This document shows positions 44,842 to 55,437 of a stretch of DNA of 64,000 nucleotides, in pieces. Both the position numbers and the translations under genes were made by a program. The stretch is from Desmodesmus armatus (Eukaryota; Chlorophyta; Chlorophyceae; Sphaeropleales; Scenedesmaceae): contig VIIQ02000892.1 in the NCBI GenBank assembly GCA_007449985.2, forward strand, positions 69,501 through 133,500, given 5' to 3'. How positions within the stretch are numbered: the stretch's first letter is position 1; the number at the start of each line of letters is the position of its first letter. The notes under the pieces were generated by a model. That model worked only from the letters and a program-made list of their open reading frames with translations. It was not told the DNA's origin and did not search any database.

Positions 44842-46755
44842 ATGTTTGAGGCGCCAGCACCATCACCGCTGCTGGCCCTGCCAGACCCCTGCCTGTTGGC
44901 GGTGCTGCAGTGCTGTGCAGCTGACGACCAGCGCAGCCTGTTCATTGCCGCCAGGGCGCACAGCAGGCTGCACCAGGCAGCCGTGGCAGCGCTGGGCAGC
45001 ATCAGCATAGATGTGGGCCATCAGCAGCACGCGGATACTGTGCTGCTGTACTTGGACAGGCACAGCCGCCACATCAACAGCTTGCAGCTGCGGGGCCCGC
45101 AACGCAACTGGCGAGACCGGCTCACCCTCCGTCAGCTCCCCCCCACCCTGCAGCTGCACAGCCTTGAGCTTGAAGGGTGGAGGTTGCACTTGCTGCCCAG
45201 CACCGACTTCCAGGGCGTGCTGGGGGCTGCTGCTGCTGCTGCAGGCGCGCCACCCCTCAAGCAGCTGCAGCTCAAGGAGTGCACACTGCTTGATGGGGTG
45301 GAGGGTCTTGCAGCGGCACTGCAGCAGCTGCCTGCACTGAAGCACTTCAGCCTTTGCAACATTGTTGCTGAGGGAACCAGGGATTGGGCCCGCTTCCCAA
45401 CTGGGTTGTTGCAGCAGCTGCAGCAGCTCTCCTATCTTGAGCTGGGTGCTGTCAGGCTGCAGGGCCCTGACCCGGCCAGCCCTGTCCTGCAGCCGCTGCA
45501 GGGGCTGACACGGCTGGTCGATCTGCGGCTAGCTAGCCTGTACCCAGACCGGCAGGCTGTCACTGCCAGCATGCTGTCGGGCGTGAGTCAGCTCACACGC
45601 CTAGCATTGGTAAGTGCCGCTTTGGAGCCGGCTGCTATGGCTGGCAAAGCCAAGCTGCAGCACTTGGAGCTATACGACTGCGACTTGCAGCCGGCTGGTG
45701 GTGCAGGGGTGGCTGCGCTGCTGTCCCAGCTGCAGCACCAGACGCAGCTAACGTACCTGGTCCTCCGTTACAGCATGCTCGCTGTTGATGAGCGCAGCCC
45801 ACCTGCAGCAGCCTACTCAGCCGTGACAGCAAGTAGCAAGCTGCAGCACCTCAACATCAGCGGCTGCAAACTTCCGGCCACAGTGTGGCAGCACCTATTC
45901 CCTGCTGGCAGGCAGCTGCTGCAGCTTACATCACTCGACATCTCGGGGGTTTGGCAGCTGCTCTATGGTGCTGCCTCAGCCCCTGAAAGCAGCCGCATTG
46001 TCAGCTGCTGTCCTTGCCTGCAGTCGTTGAACTTGTGTTCACTGCGGTACAGCGCACAGCAGCTGACCCAACTGCAGGCGCTGAGTGGGCTGCACACGCT
46101 GCAGATGGTGACCGGCTCTGGTCAGGGGTTTGCGGCAGCTGATACTGGGGATGCTTTGCATGCGGTGTGTCAGCTGACAGGGCTGGGGGAGCTGGGGCTG
46201 TATGTCTGTGACGCTCCCACGCAGCTGTTGGTCAGGCAGCTGCAACAGCTGCAGCAGCTGTCGCATCTGACAGCACTGGAGTATGCGCATGAAGGCCTCG
46301 CAACAAAGGTGCTCAAGCAAAAGGTGGGTCTGCCTTGCTGCTTGTGTAGCCTCTTTCTATGACCTTGCTCGCTGTGTTTATTGCTTGCATGTTGCTTGTG
46401 CTTTGACCAACAGCACTTGTGTGCTGAAGGGTGGACTGCAATCTTCCCTTGCTTGAGTTTGGTTTCATCCCATTGGAATTATGTGTGGTAAGTGTCAGTG
46501 CTGATGCTCACAGATCACTCAAACTGGCAGACACATCTCTCAACTGGTGTAACTGGCAGTACGCGGTTGTGCTGCCTGCGGTTCTTGTACGTGTCCGTAA
46601 GCTTCTGTTTCCGGCTCAATGGGCGTTTTTGTGCTGCTGTGGCTCCTGTGCAGGGTCCTGGTGACAAGCCCGTGTGGCGGCAGCTGCTGCAGTTCTTCCG
46701 GCAACACAGCGACGCTGATGTGGCAGAGGAGGCCGCTGCAGCACTGGAACAGTGA
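44842..46755 (+). CDS. F-box-like/LRR protein F
   Basis: Complete copy, predicted 527 aa; exons 44842-46323 and 46654-46755. The acceptor CCAG lies 12 bases before the ATG at 44842. F-box-like residues about 10-45 (LLALPDPCLLAVLQCCAAD), then irregular LRRs (LKQLQLKECTLL, LQHLNISGCKL, LTSLDISG). Exon 1 ends LKQK|GTGGGT; exon 2 encodes GPGDKPVWRQLLQFF...AAAALEQ. Nearest relative in the window by eye is E; the start codons are 3716 bp apart. Confidence 0.87.
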
Positions 46756-48653
46756 CGGCTGGGGGGCGGTGTTGCTCTCATGACATGGCCTGAAGCAGGT
46801 GAGACTGTGTTTGGAGCCGGCCTTGTGCTGTACTGGCACAACTGGCAGAAGGCTGGGTACGGACTGCGCAGTGGACCGGCACTGTACTTGTGAGCGAGAG
46901 CAGCGACTCCCACAGGGCTGGTGGCTGCAGCAAGGCATGGAAGGGTGGCTGGCTGGGGCAAGTGTTGGGCTGCTGCCGCAGGATGGTTTGTGGGACACTT
47001 GATGCAGGAGACAAGCCAGCAGGCCAACCAGCCCGGTGTGTGACGCAGCTTGTGTATGGTGTGGTGTTTGTCACAGCCTCGGCTGTTGTTGCTTCGAGGC
47101 ATTGGTTGCCTTGCGACACTGTCAGGCTCATATGGCACATGATCCCATTCTTGACCCACCCATCACGCTGGTGATCACCTCAGCCTTGGCATGTCTTGAT
47201 CCTGCAGCTTTTCCCATCTTTCCTTCAGTGTACAGTGCAGCTTTGCTGGACCAGGCAAAGTGATGTATTGTTGTGCCTGCTGCTGATACTGCAGTTTGTG
47301 TAGCTCCCCTTCTTGCAGGTCACCCCAACCCTTATGGGGGGGGGGGGAGGTTGTTACAAGTGGATACTTTCACCGCTGAGCGGTACTCTCTTTATCTGCA
47401 CCACCCTGCCAAGGAGCTCAGCTTGCCGTGCTGACGTGTTGTGCTGGCTCTGCTGCTTGCTGCTGCCGCAGCAGTGCTGCTCCATGCAGGTACTGACATC
47501 GCTGGTGCTGGACTGGCAGGCTTTGAGTCGCTGAGGGGTCATGGTTGATCAGGCGGGCTGCTGGCTGCATGGCGGCGCAGCAGCAGTTGTTGGGACCAGC
47601 TGGTCGCCCCTGGCAATCAGGCTGGGAGCAGTCGCAGCGCAAAGCGACGGAGTGGTAGCAGCTGTAGCGGCAGCAGGGCCACCTTGGGCCCCAACACAGC
47701 CCTGACACAGGCATGTGCCGTGTGTGCAGCACACAATCAACAGCAGGACTGATGTCTGTTGCTGTGACATATGTGCCAGCTTTGTTGCTGTTGTATTGAC
47801 TGTGCTAGTTGGTGGACAGGGATTCAGAAGCAGCATGTTGCATTGTTGGTCTTGGTTGCATCTGCCTGCACCTGTGACTGACCTTATGATGTACAAGTGT
47901 ATACATCGTCCCTCACAGTTTGAGGGAAGATGGGCTGGCCCAGGGTGGGACAGGGGTACCAGTCATGAGGGTTGATGTCGGGGAACTCGATGGGATCCGC
48001 ATCGTCAGCATGCACTGCATTGAAGTGGCCTGATCAATTGCAAAGGGCGGCCGTCGATCGTGTTCAAAGTGGCCTGGCAAACTGCAAACTGGTTGCAATT
48101 GCCACAGTTGATTGTTTCTTGAATGGTGAAGCAGTCACTGCCGCACATCTCAGCGGAAGGAAGGTGCAGCTGAATGTGCAACCACATTCCATGTATGGTC
48201 AGGCCACGTCAGCAAGACCCCAGTCAACCCTGCACATCTGAGTACTTCACTGTCGCTCAATGGCCTGAGCTACTACAATGTGTCTCTTTATTTACTGAGA
48301 GTCCCCTTCAGCACAACAGTTCTAGTCAGCCATCAACAGATCGTCGTGCTAGATCACCTGCCTGCTCGCGCTCTGCCTCCGCTGTCTTGCCAAGTCATAT
48401 TGTGCAACGGTTTTGAAAGACGTCTGGACCGTCCACTTGCGCGTCACAGGTGCGCCTTACGGCAGGAACGTCAGCTTCTGCTGTGCTCAGGCAGCTGTGC
48501 TCAGGCTGCGTCAACGTCTGCTGTCATGTGTGGCCAGCCTCACTGACATACTGAAGCATCATGACAATGTTCACTCAACTACATCAACGCACTAGGCTGA
48601 TGCACTTTCTGCACTCCACTGCACTCGTTGCTTTTGCTGCTCCAGGACCACCA
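46756..48653. other. 3' flank of LRR copy F
   Basis: Tandem-duplicate counterpart of 43010-44841, again with a donor-like GTGAG after the stop (about 46799). It differs by a 60-bp insertion at 47331-47390 and lacks the palindrome. No separate gene seen. Confidence 0.6.
47331..47390 (+). mobile_element. Small oligo-G element, filled site
   Basis: Relative to the sister site in the flank of copy E (CCAACC then TTTATCTGCACC at 43613-43626), copy F has 60 extra bases. The insert starts with CTTAT and a run of about 12 G, then GGTTGTTACAAGTGG, ATACTTTCACCG, CTGAGCGGTACTCTC. TTAT is repeated on both sides, as a 4-5 bp target duplication. The hairpin ACCGCT-G-AGCGGT lies near its end. No coding capacity. 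Confidence 0.72.
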
Positions 48654-50850
48654 ATGTCCGAAGTGCCAGCACACTTCCCGCTGCTGGCCCTGCCAGACCC
48701 CTGCCTTCTGGCAGTGCTGCAGTGCTGTGCAGCTGACGACCAGCGAAGCCTGTTCAGTGCCGCCAGGACCCACAGCAGGCTGCACCAGGCAGCTGTGGCA
48801 GCGCTGCGCAACATCGGCGCAACTGTGCGCCGTCAGCAGCAGGCGGATAATGTGCTGCTGTACTTAGACAAGCACGCCAGCCAGATCAACAGCCTGAAGC
48901 TGCGGGGCCCAGCACAACTATACCACTTGACCTTCTGCCAGCTGCCCCCCACCCTGCAGCTGCACAGCCTTGAGCTTGAAAGGTGGAACTTGCAGCTGCA
49001 GCCAGGCAAGGGCTGCCAGGGTGTACTGGGGGCTGCTGCTGCTACTGCTGCGGCCACACCCCTTAAGCAGCTGTGGCTCCAATACTGCACACTGCTTGAT
49101 GGGATGGAGGCGCTGGCAGCAGCACTGCTGCAGCTGCCTGCGCTGGAGCACCTCAGCCTGTGCATCACAACAGTTGGTCGGTCTTGTGAGAATCGGAACC
49201 GCTTCCCAACTGGGGTGTTGCAGCAGCTGCAGCAGCTCACCTACCTTGAGCTTGCTGCCATCTGGCTGCGGAGCTCTGACGAGGCCAGCGCTGCCCTGCA
49301 GCCCCTTCAGGCGCTGACCCGGCTGGTTGAGCTGCGGCTGGTCGACCTGTACCCACTGCAGCAGGATGTCACTGCCAGCATGGTGTCAGGCATGTGCCAT
49401 CTCACATGCCTAGTGTTGATGTGTGCCGCCTTTGAGCCGGCTGCGCTGGCTGGCAAAGCCAAGCTGCTGCACCTGGAGCTATCAGACTGCGATCTGCAGC
49501 AGCCGTCCGGTGCAGCAGGGGTGGCGGAGCTGCTGTCCCAGCTGCAGCACCAGACGCAGCTGACTCACCTAACCCTGGAGGCCAGCATGCGTGCTGTTGA
49601 CGAGCGCAGCCCTCTCGCAGCAGCCTACGCAGCCCTGACAGCCAGCAGCAAGCTACAGTTCCTCAACATTCACGGCTGCATACTGCCAGCAGGTGCGTGG
49701 CAGCACATGTTCCCTGCTGGCAGGCAGCTGCTGCAGCTGACGTCACTCGACATCTCAGAGGTATCACAGCTGCCAGACCGGGCTGTCTTAGCCCTGGAAG
49801 GCAGCCACATCGCCAGCTGCTGGCCTAATCTGCAGGCGCTGGATATAGTTGCCCTCCACTACAGCATACAGCATCTGACCCAACTGCGGGAGCTAAGTGG
49901 GCTGCATACACTGCGCCTGACAATGGGTACAAGGCCACGTGTTGCAAACAGTGCGTTAGCTGGCACAGGGGAGGTCCTGCAGGCGGTGTGTCAGCTGACA
50001 GGGCTAAGGAAGCTGGCGCTGTACTTCCCTGATGCTCCCACGCAGCTGCTGATCACACAGCTGCTTCAGTTGCGGCAGCTGCCATACTTGACAACCCTGG
50101 AGTACTTGCATCCTGATGTAGGCCCAGAACCAGTGGTGCTCGAGCACAAGGTGGGTCTGCGTGTTTTGCTGCTACACCTTGTGAGCTTGCTCGCGAAAAA
50201 GCTTTTCTTTGGCTGCACGTTGCGTGTGCTTTGACTTCAACAGTACATGCTGTGCTGAAGGGTGGGCTGTTAGCTGCCCCTTGCTGGGTGCAGCCAGCTA
50301 GTACCAGTGGTGGTGGTTGTCAGTGCTGTCTGACAACAAGTAGGTTAGGGGGGGGGGGGAGGTTGTTACAAGTAGATACTTCCACCGTAAAGCGGTACTC
50401 TCTACACTTGATCGACTGGGTAAGCCAAAGTTATAATCGTGCTCACACACCACTCAAACTGGCAGACGGTATGATGTTGTTCTGCCTGCAGCCTGCATAA
50501 GCGGCTTATGTGTGTGCCATGTGATGCTGTTTCCAGTTCTAATGACGTTGAGCGATGAATGCCACACTTGTAGCTATGAAGCTCAAAGGCCCATGCCAGC
50601 TGTTCACTGTACACCAGAGATGGGATAACCTATCAGGGGCAACCACACCAAAAATGGTTGAACCAGAGAGTTGCTGACGCTTGTGATGACCACAACCAGC
50701 TCAGATGTGCCCATACATACTATCCCTCTTGTGCTGCTGTCATGTCCTTTCTAGGCCCCTGGTGACGAGCCTGTGTGGCGGCAGCTGCTGCGGGACCACC
50801 TTTACAACCCTGATGTGGCAAAGGCTACAGCTGCAGCACTGGCACAGTGA
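48654..50850 (+). CDS. F-box-like/LRR protein G
   Basis: Complete copy, predicted 530 aa; exons 48654-50150 and 50755-50850. The acceptor CCAG lies 9 bases before the ATG. F-box-like N-terminus (FPLLALPDPCLLAVLQCCAADDQ), then irregular LRRs (LKQLWLQYCTLL, LLHLELSDCDL, LTSLDISEV). Exon 1 ends LEHK|GTGGGT; exon 2 follows a TCTAG acceptor and encodes APGDEPVWRQLLRDHLYNPDVA...AALAQ, two residues shorter than the usual cap. Its intron carries a copy of the small oligo-G element. Confidence 0.87.
50348..50403 (+). mobile_element. Second clear copy of the small oligo-G element
   Basis: A G run, then AGGTTGTTACAAGTAGATAC and a near-identical remainder ending GCGGTACTCTCT. It lies in the intron of LRR gene G. 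A clean target duplication is not visible. Confidence 0.65.
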
Positions 50851-52587
50851 CTTGGTGAACCTAAGTGGCTCGGACAGCATAGCCTGAAGCAGGTGAGGCT
50901 GCAAGATTTGTGGTGATTGTGGTTGAGCCGTACTAGTTAGGCACTGCGCCTCTAGCTGAGAAGCAATAACCACAGGGCTGGGGGTGCAGCAAGAGGGAAA
51001 AGCTGGCGTGTGCGGCAAGTGCTTGTGACCGGCCCTCTTATAGAGGTTTGTGGGGCACCGGGACAAGTCAACGTGCCAACCAGTCTAGTAGGTGTGTGGC
51101 TTGCGTGTGTTCGGTCCCACACAGTTTGGGCAAGGGTTGCTTCATGTTGTTTTGGTTGCTGTGTTACACTCCATTGTTATAGGGCACATGTGTCCGCTGT
51201 TGGCCCACCATCGTATCAGCATTTCATGTCATGCTCCAGCACACCTCTTTTGTGAACAAGACACAGCTCACTCCCTTGCAGTGTGCAGCCTTGCAGGACC
51301 AAGCAAGTAATCCACATGTGTTACACTTGTTGCTGCTGCAGTTACTGCGGCTGGTGAAGCAACCCTTTTCGCAAGTCGCATGTACCCTACATCTGCACTG
51401 CCGTTGACAGCTTTGCCTGCCAAGGCATGGGGAATTGCTGTGCTGACATGCCGTGTTGGCTGTGCTGCTGCCTGTTGCCTCATGCAGGTGCTCATACTGC
51501 TATGAGAACTGACGAGGATGAAGTCTCAGCTAGCTGCATGTTGGCAGCATCAGGTACAGGGTGCAGCAGCCGTGTTTTGGCGCTCCAGCTGGCCCCTTGC
51601 TGTCCTTTGGCAGCAGGACTGGTGGCGGTTGCAGCGTACTTTGCTGGGACCTGTAGCAGTTGCAGTAGCACCAACTCCATGTAGGAGCCTGGCACAGCCT
51701 CAGCGCGGACATGCCTTGGGCGCAGCATGCAACAGTGTGGAGTGTCACTACTGCTGCTTGCTGCTTTCTAGCTGAGCAGCAGAGTCGCTGTGACTGTGAT
51801 GGTGTTGGTGGGTCAGGCAGCAGCGTGGTGCAGCAGGTGTAACCTTTTGTCGTATTTTGTTTTGTGGTTTCCATCCAAAAAGTGTTTGCATTTGGTTGCG
51901 TCCATGGGTGTTTGCAGAATTAACTTCGCTACAGAGCATGGCGCTGGCATGTCCTCAGCTGAGTCCGGTACCTGCCAGTGACCGAGACAGCAAGTGCAAG
52001 GGGGCAGGCGGGTGGGTGGCAGCAGATGAGTGTGCTTGGAAGAGGTGCAACACGTGACGAACAATCTGATCGAAGACTGAAATGCGCCGCTGACTGTACA
52101 TGTGCTCACTGTACATGTGCTCACTGTAGGCCAGTGCACTGCAGATCATAGCCACGTCAGCATCACCAGCAAAAACCCTGAGCCAGCCTTAGTTCCCTTT
52201 GGCCTTATCTTCATATCTATCAGGTGATCTTCTTCAACACCGGAAGCAGGAGTGAGCTCCCAACCTTTCTGGCTCTGGATCGTTGTGCTGGATCTGATCG
52301 GCTGCCATTGCCGTTGTCTTGTGTAGTCAGCGCCGTGCAACATCTTGGACCCAACATTCAGTTAGTTCTTCGTAATTTTAGGTGCGCCTTGTGTGATACA
52401 TGGCCTATGCTGGGTGGGTACAGGTTGCCTGTGCTGTACTTGAGCCAGCACAACTTGTGCTGCTCAAGAGCTTGTGAGGCACAAGTCACCTCTCAATCAC
52501 GCTTACATAGCATCAAATGGACTGTCTCTTTTTTTTGTATGTACAAATACCATGTCACTGCCCTTGCTGTTCCAGGACGCCACACAC
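50851..52587. other. 3' flank of LRR copy G and 5' region of H
   Basis: GTGAG donor-like site at about 50893. A block near 51688-51840 (GCGGACATGCCTTGGGCGCA and following) is repeated downstream of copy H near 56006-56130, again with a hydrophobic frame (CGVSLLLLAAF, VAVTVMVLVG). No separate gene seen. Confidence 0.5.
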
Positions 52588-55437
52588 ATGTCGCAACGGC
52601 AGTCAGCACCATTCCCGCTGCTGGCTCTGCCCGACCCCTGCCTGCTGGCAGTGCTGCAGTGCTGTGCAGCTGACGATCAGCGCAGCCTGTTCAGTGCCGC
52701 CAGGGCCCACAGCAGGCTGCACCAGGCCGCTGTGGCAGCGCTACGCAGCATCAGCGCAAGGGTCTGTTGACTCCCCTAACTCCCTGTCCCAACCCTTGGG
52801 GCGGAGGGGTAAATGTTGGGAGTTAGTGTTTCTGATTGCACAGCTGTGTTGTACGTGGTCTGAAGGGGCCAATGCAACATAGTGGAATTTTTAACTTCTG
52901 TTAACTCCCAACTTCCCTGGCTTAGGCGGGCTTCCCTTGAATTTTAACTCCCAACTTCCCCCCAAAAGACCCTCATCAGGGAGTTAGGGGGAGTTAGGGA
53001 CCCAATCAAGGGAGTTAGCATTGGCATGTCGCAAGGGATATTTCCCGTCCTTTTTTGGACGCAGGCTCCACCCACTACCGTCTGAACCAATGGCAACTGC
53101 CCACACAGCAAGGCACGCGGCTTAATCGCTGGTAGTGTTTGCACCCGCCCCCGCTGTTGTTGCTCCTATAGGTAATCGTAGTACATAGAAGGGCCTATAG
53201 GCTTGTATTCTGGCTGGTACTGATGTACTCTGCGGTCTGCTGCATGCCTATACAATTGCCCATAGCGCCGGGACCCACGTGTTGACTCACAGCCCCTGGC
53301 TCACAGTGAACACCTTGCTGCCAAGCCCACCAGTTGCCACATACAACCTTGCATACAACCCACGGCGGAGCCTGGGGGACCCCTGGCCCTCACAGGTGCA
53401 CCTCCTGTGTTCTGTGCAACTCCCCCAACTCCCTGGCTAACTCCCCTAACTCCCTGCGCATGCCGTGCCACTAACTGCCACTAACTCCCAACTTCCCTGG
53501 TTTAGGCGGGTTTCCCTTGAAATTTAACTCCCAACTCCCATCAAAATTCACCCAATTTTTTAAATATTTGGAAGTTAGTGGGAGTTAGTATACTCATAGC
53601 CCTGCGATACTGATTACACTTTATCTGTCATTTTATATTCACTAACTCCCACCATTTACCCCTCTGCCCCAAGGGTTGGGACAGGGAGTTAGGGGAGTCA
53701 ACAGACCCTTATCAGCGCAGCTGTGCGCCAGCAGCGGCAGGTAGATGGTGTGCTGCTGTACTTGGACAGGCACAGCAGGCACATCAACAGCTTGAGGCTG
53801 TGGGGGCCGCTAGTAAACCAACTGACACTCCGTCAGTTGCCCCCTACGCTGCAGCTGCATAGCCTTGACCTGTTGGGTTGGAAGTTGCAGCTGCAGCAGG
53901 GGGGCGGGTTCCAGGGTGTGCTCGGGCCTGCTGCTGCTGCTGAAGGGGCTGTACCCCTCAAGCAGCTGCGGTTGAGCGACTGCATGCTGCTTGATACAGT
54001 GGAGTTTCTCGCATCAGCACTGCCGGCGCTGGAGCACCTCAGCCTGTGCAACATAGTTGCAAGGGCGTATGACATACGCGCCTGCTTCCTCACAGGGGTG
54101 TTGCAGCAACTGCAGCAGCTCACCTACCTTGAGCTTGCTGCACTCACCCTGCAGGGCCCTAACCCGGCCAGCCCTGAACTGCAGCCCCTGCAGGTGCTGA
54201 CCCGGCTGGTCGACCTGCGGCTGGCTGGCCTGTACCCACTGCAGCAGCGTGTCACTGCCAGCATGCTGTCGGGCGTGAGCCATCTCACACGCCTGGCATT
54301 GGCAAGCGCCGCATTTGAGCCGGCTGCGCTGGCTGACAAGGCCAAGCTGCAGCACCTGGAGCTAGCAGGCTGCACTTTGCAGCCGCCTACCGGCGCAGCA
54401 GGGTTGACGGCGCTGCTGTCCCAGCTGCAGCAGCAGACGCAGCTGACAAACCTAGTCGTCCGTTTCAGCATGCGCGGTGATGATGACCGCAGCCCCCCTA
54501 CAGCAGCCTACTCAGCCGTGACAGCAAGCAGCAAGCTGCAGCACCTCAACATGAGGGGCTGCAAACTTCCGGCCAGTGTGTGGCAGCACATGTTTCCTGC
54601 TGGCAGGCAGCTGCTGCACCTGACGTCACTTGACATCTCAAGCTTCCAGCAGCTGCCGTATGGTGCTGACGCAGCCTTGGAAAGCAGCCGAGTGGTCAGC
54701 TGCTGTCCTAGACTGCAGTCCCTGGATATGAGCTCGCTGCAGTGCAGCACGCAGCAGCTGGCTCAACTGCAGGGGCTGACTGGGCTGCATACACTGTGCC
54801 TGACGACCGGTTCATGGGCAATACTTGCAGACGATGCGCCAACTGACACAGGGGAGACTCTACAGGCGGTGTGTCAGCTGACAGGGCTGAGGGAGCTGTT
54901 GTTGTTTGTAAATGACGCACCCTCACCGCTGCTGGTCACACAGCTGCTGCAGTTGCAGCAGCTGCCCCATCTGACAGCATTGGAGTACACGCATGATGGC
55001 CTACCTACAGTGGTCAAGCAAAAGGTGTGTTCGGTTATTCTTCTGTTGCGCTGGATTGTGCTTGTGTTGTCCGACAGGGTGTATGTGGTGCACAGCAGCA
55101 GAAGGGGGGCTGCCAGTTTATCCTGCTTGATTGTTGCCCAGTCTGCTGTCACCCTGCGTCATGGCTGTACTGACATCGCCAATGCTGCAGACCTCAATCA
55201 GACGGCAGCAAGTATGCTGTTGCGCTGCCTGCAACCACTTTGTGCTGTCATCTGTTGCTTTTATTTACATTGTCCTGCTCTGTGCTGATGTGGCCTCGTG
55301 TGCAGGCCCCTGGTGACGAGCCCGTGTGGCGGCAGCTGCTGCAGTCCTTTCTGAACGACAGAGATGATGCGGTGGTGCAGCAGGCGGCTGCAGCACTGGA
55401 ACAGTCATCATCATCAACATCGCCATCATCATCATAG
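52588..55437 (+). CDS. F-box-like/LRR protein H, first exon split by a transposon
   Basis: Starts at the ATG 52588 after a TTCCAG acceptor region (MSQRQSAPFPLLALPDPCLLAVLQCC). The family frame runs to ...RSISA at 52757, is broken by a 953-bp inverted-repeat element, and resumes at 53711 with ISAAVRQQRQVDGVLLYL. If a GT inside the left end and an AG inside the right end are used (exons 52588-52761 and 53705-55024, then 55306-55437), the frame is kept with six extra codons, giving 541 aa. If the element stays in the mRNA, a stop follows three codons into it (RVC, TGA). The remaining protein is normal for the family: irregular LRRs, VKQK at the exon end, and a cap APGDEPVWRQLLQ extended by a Ser-rich tail. 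Function as for the other copies; activity depends on splicing. Confidence 0.78.
52758..53710. mobile_element. Non-autonomous TIR transposon, hAT-like, with splice-site ends
   Basis: 953 bp. The ends AAGGGTCTGTTGACTCCCC and its complement begin terminal inverted repeats of about 71 bp with only two mismatches. The flanks show an 8-bp duplication, ATCAGCGC, at 52750-52757 and 53711-53718; removing the element and one copy restores the LRR frame exactly. An 8-bp duplication suits the hAT superfamily. The interior has no transposase; it is packed with TAACTCCC/GGGAGTTA motifs and holds a direct repeat of about 60 bp (52899-52960 and 53475-53538). GT at 52762-52763 and AG at 53703-53704 lie within the inverted ends. 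Confidence 0.93.
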
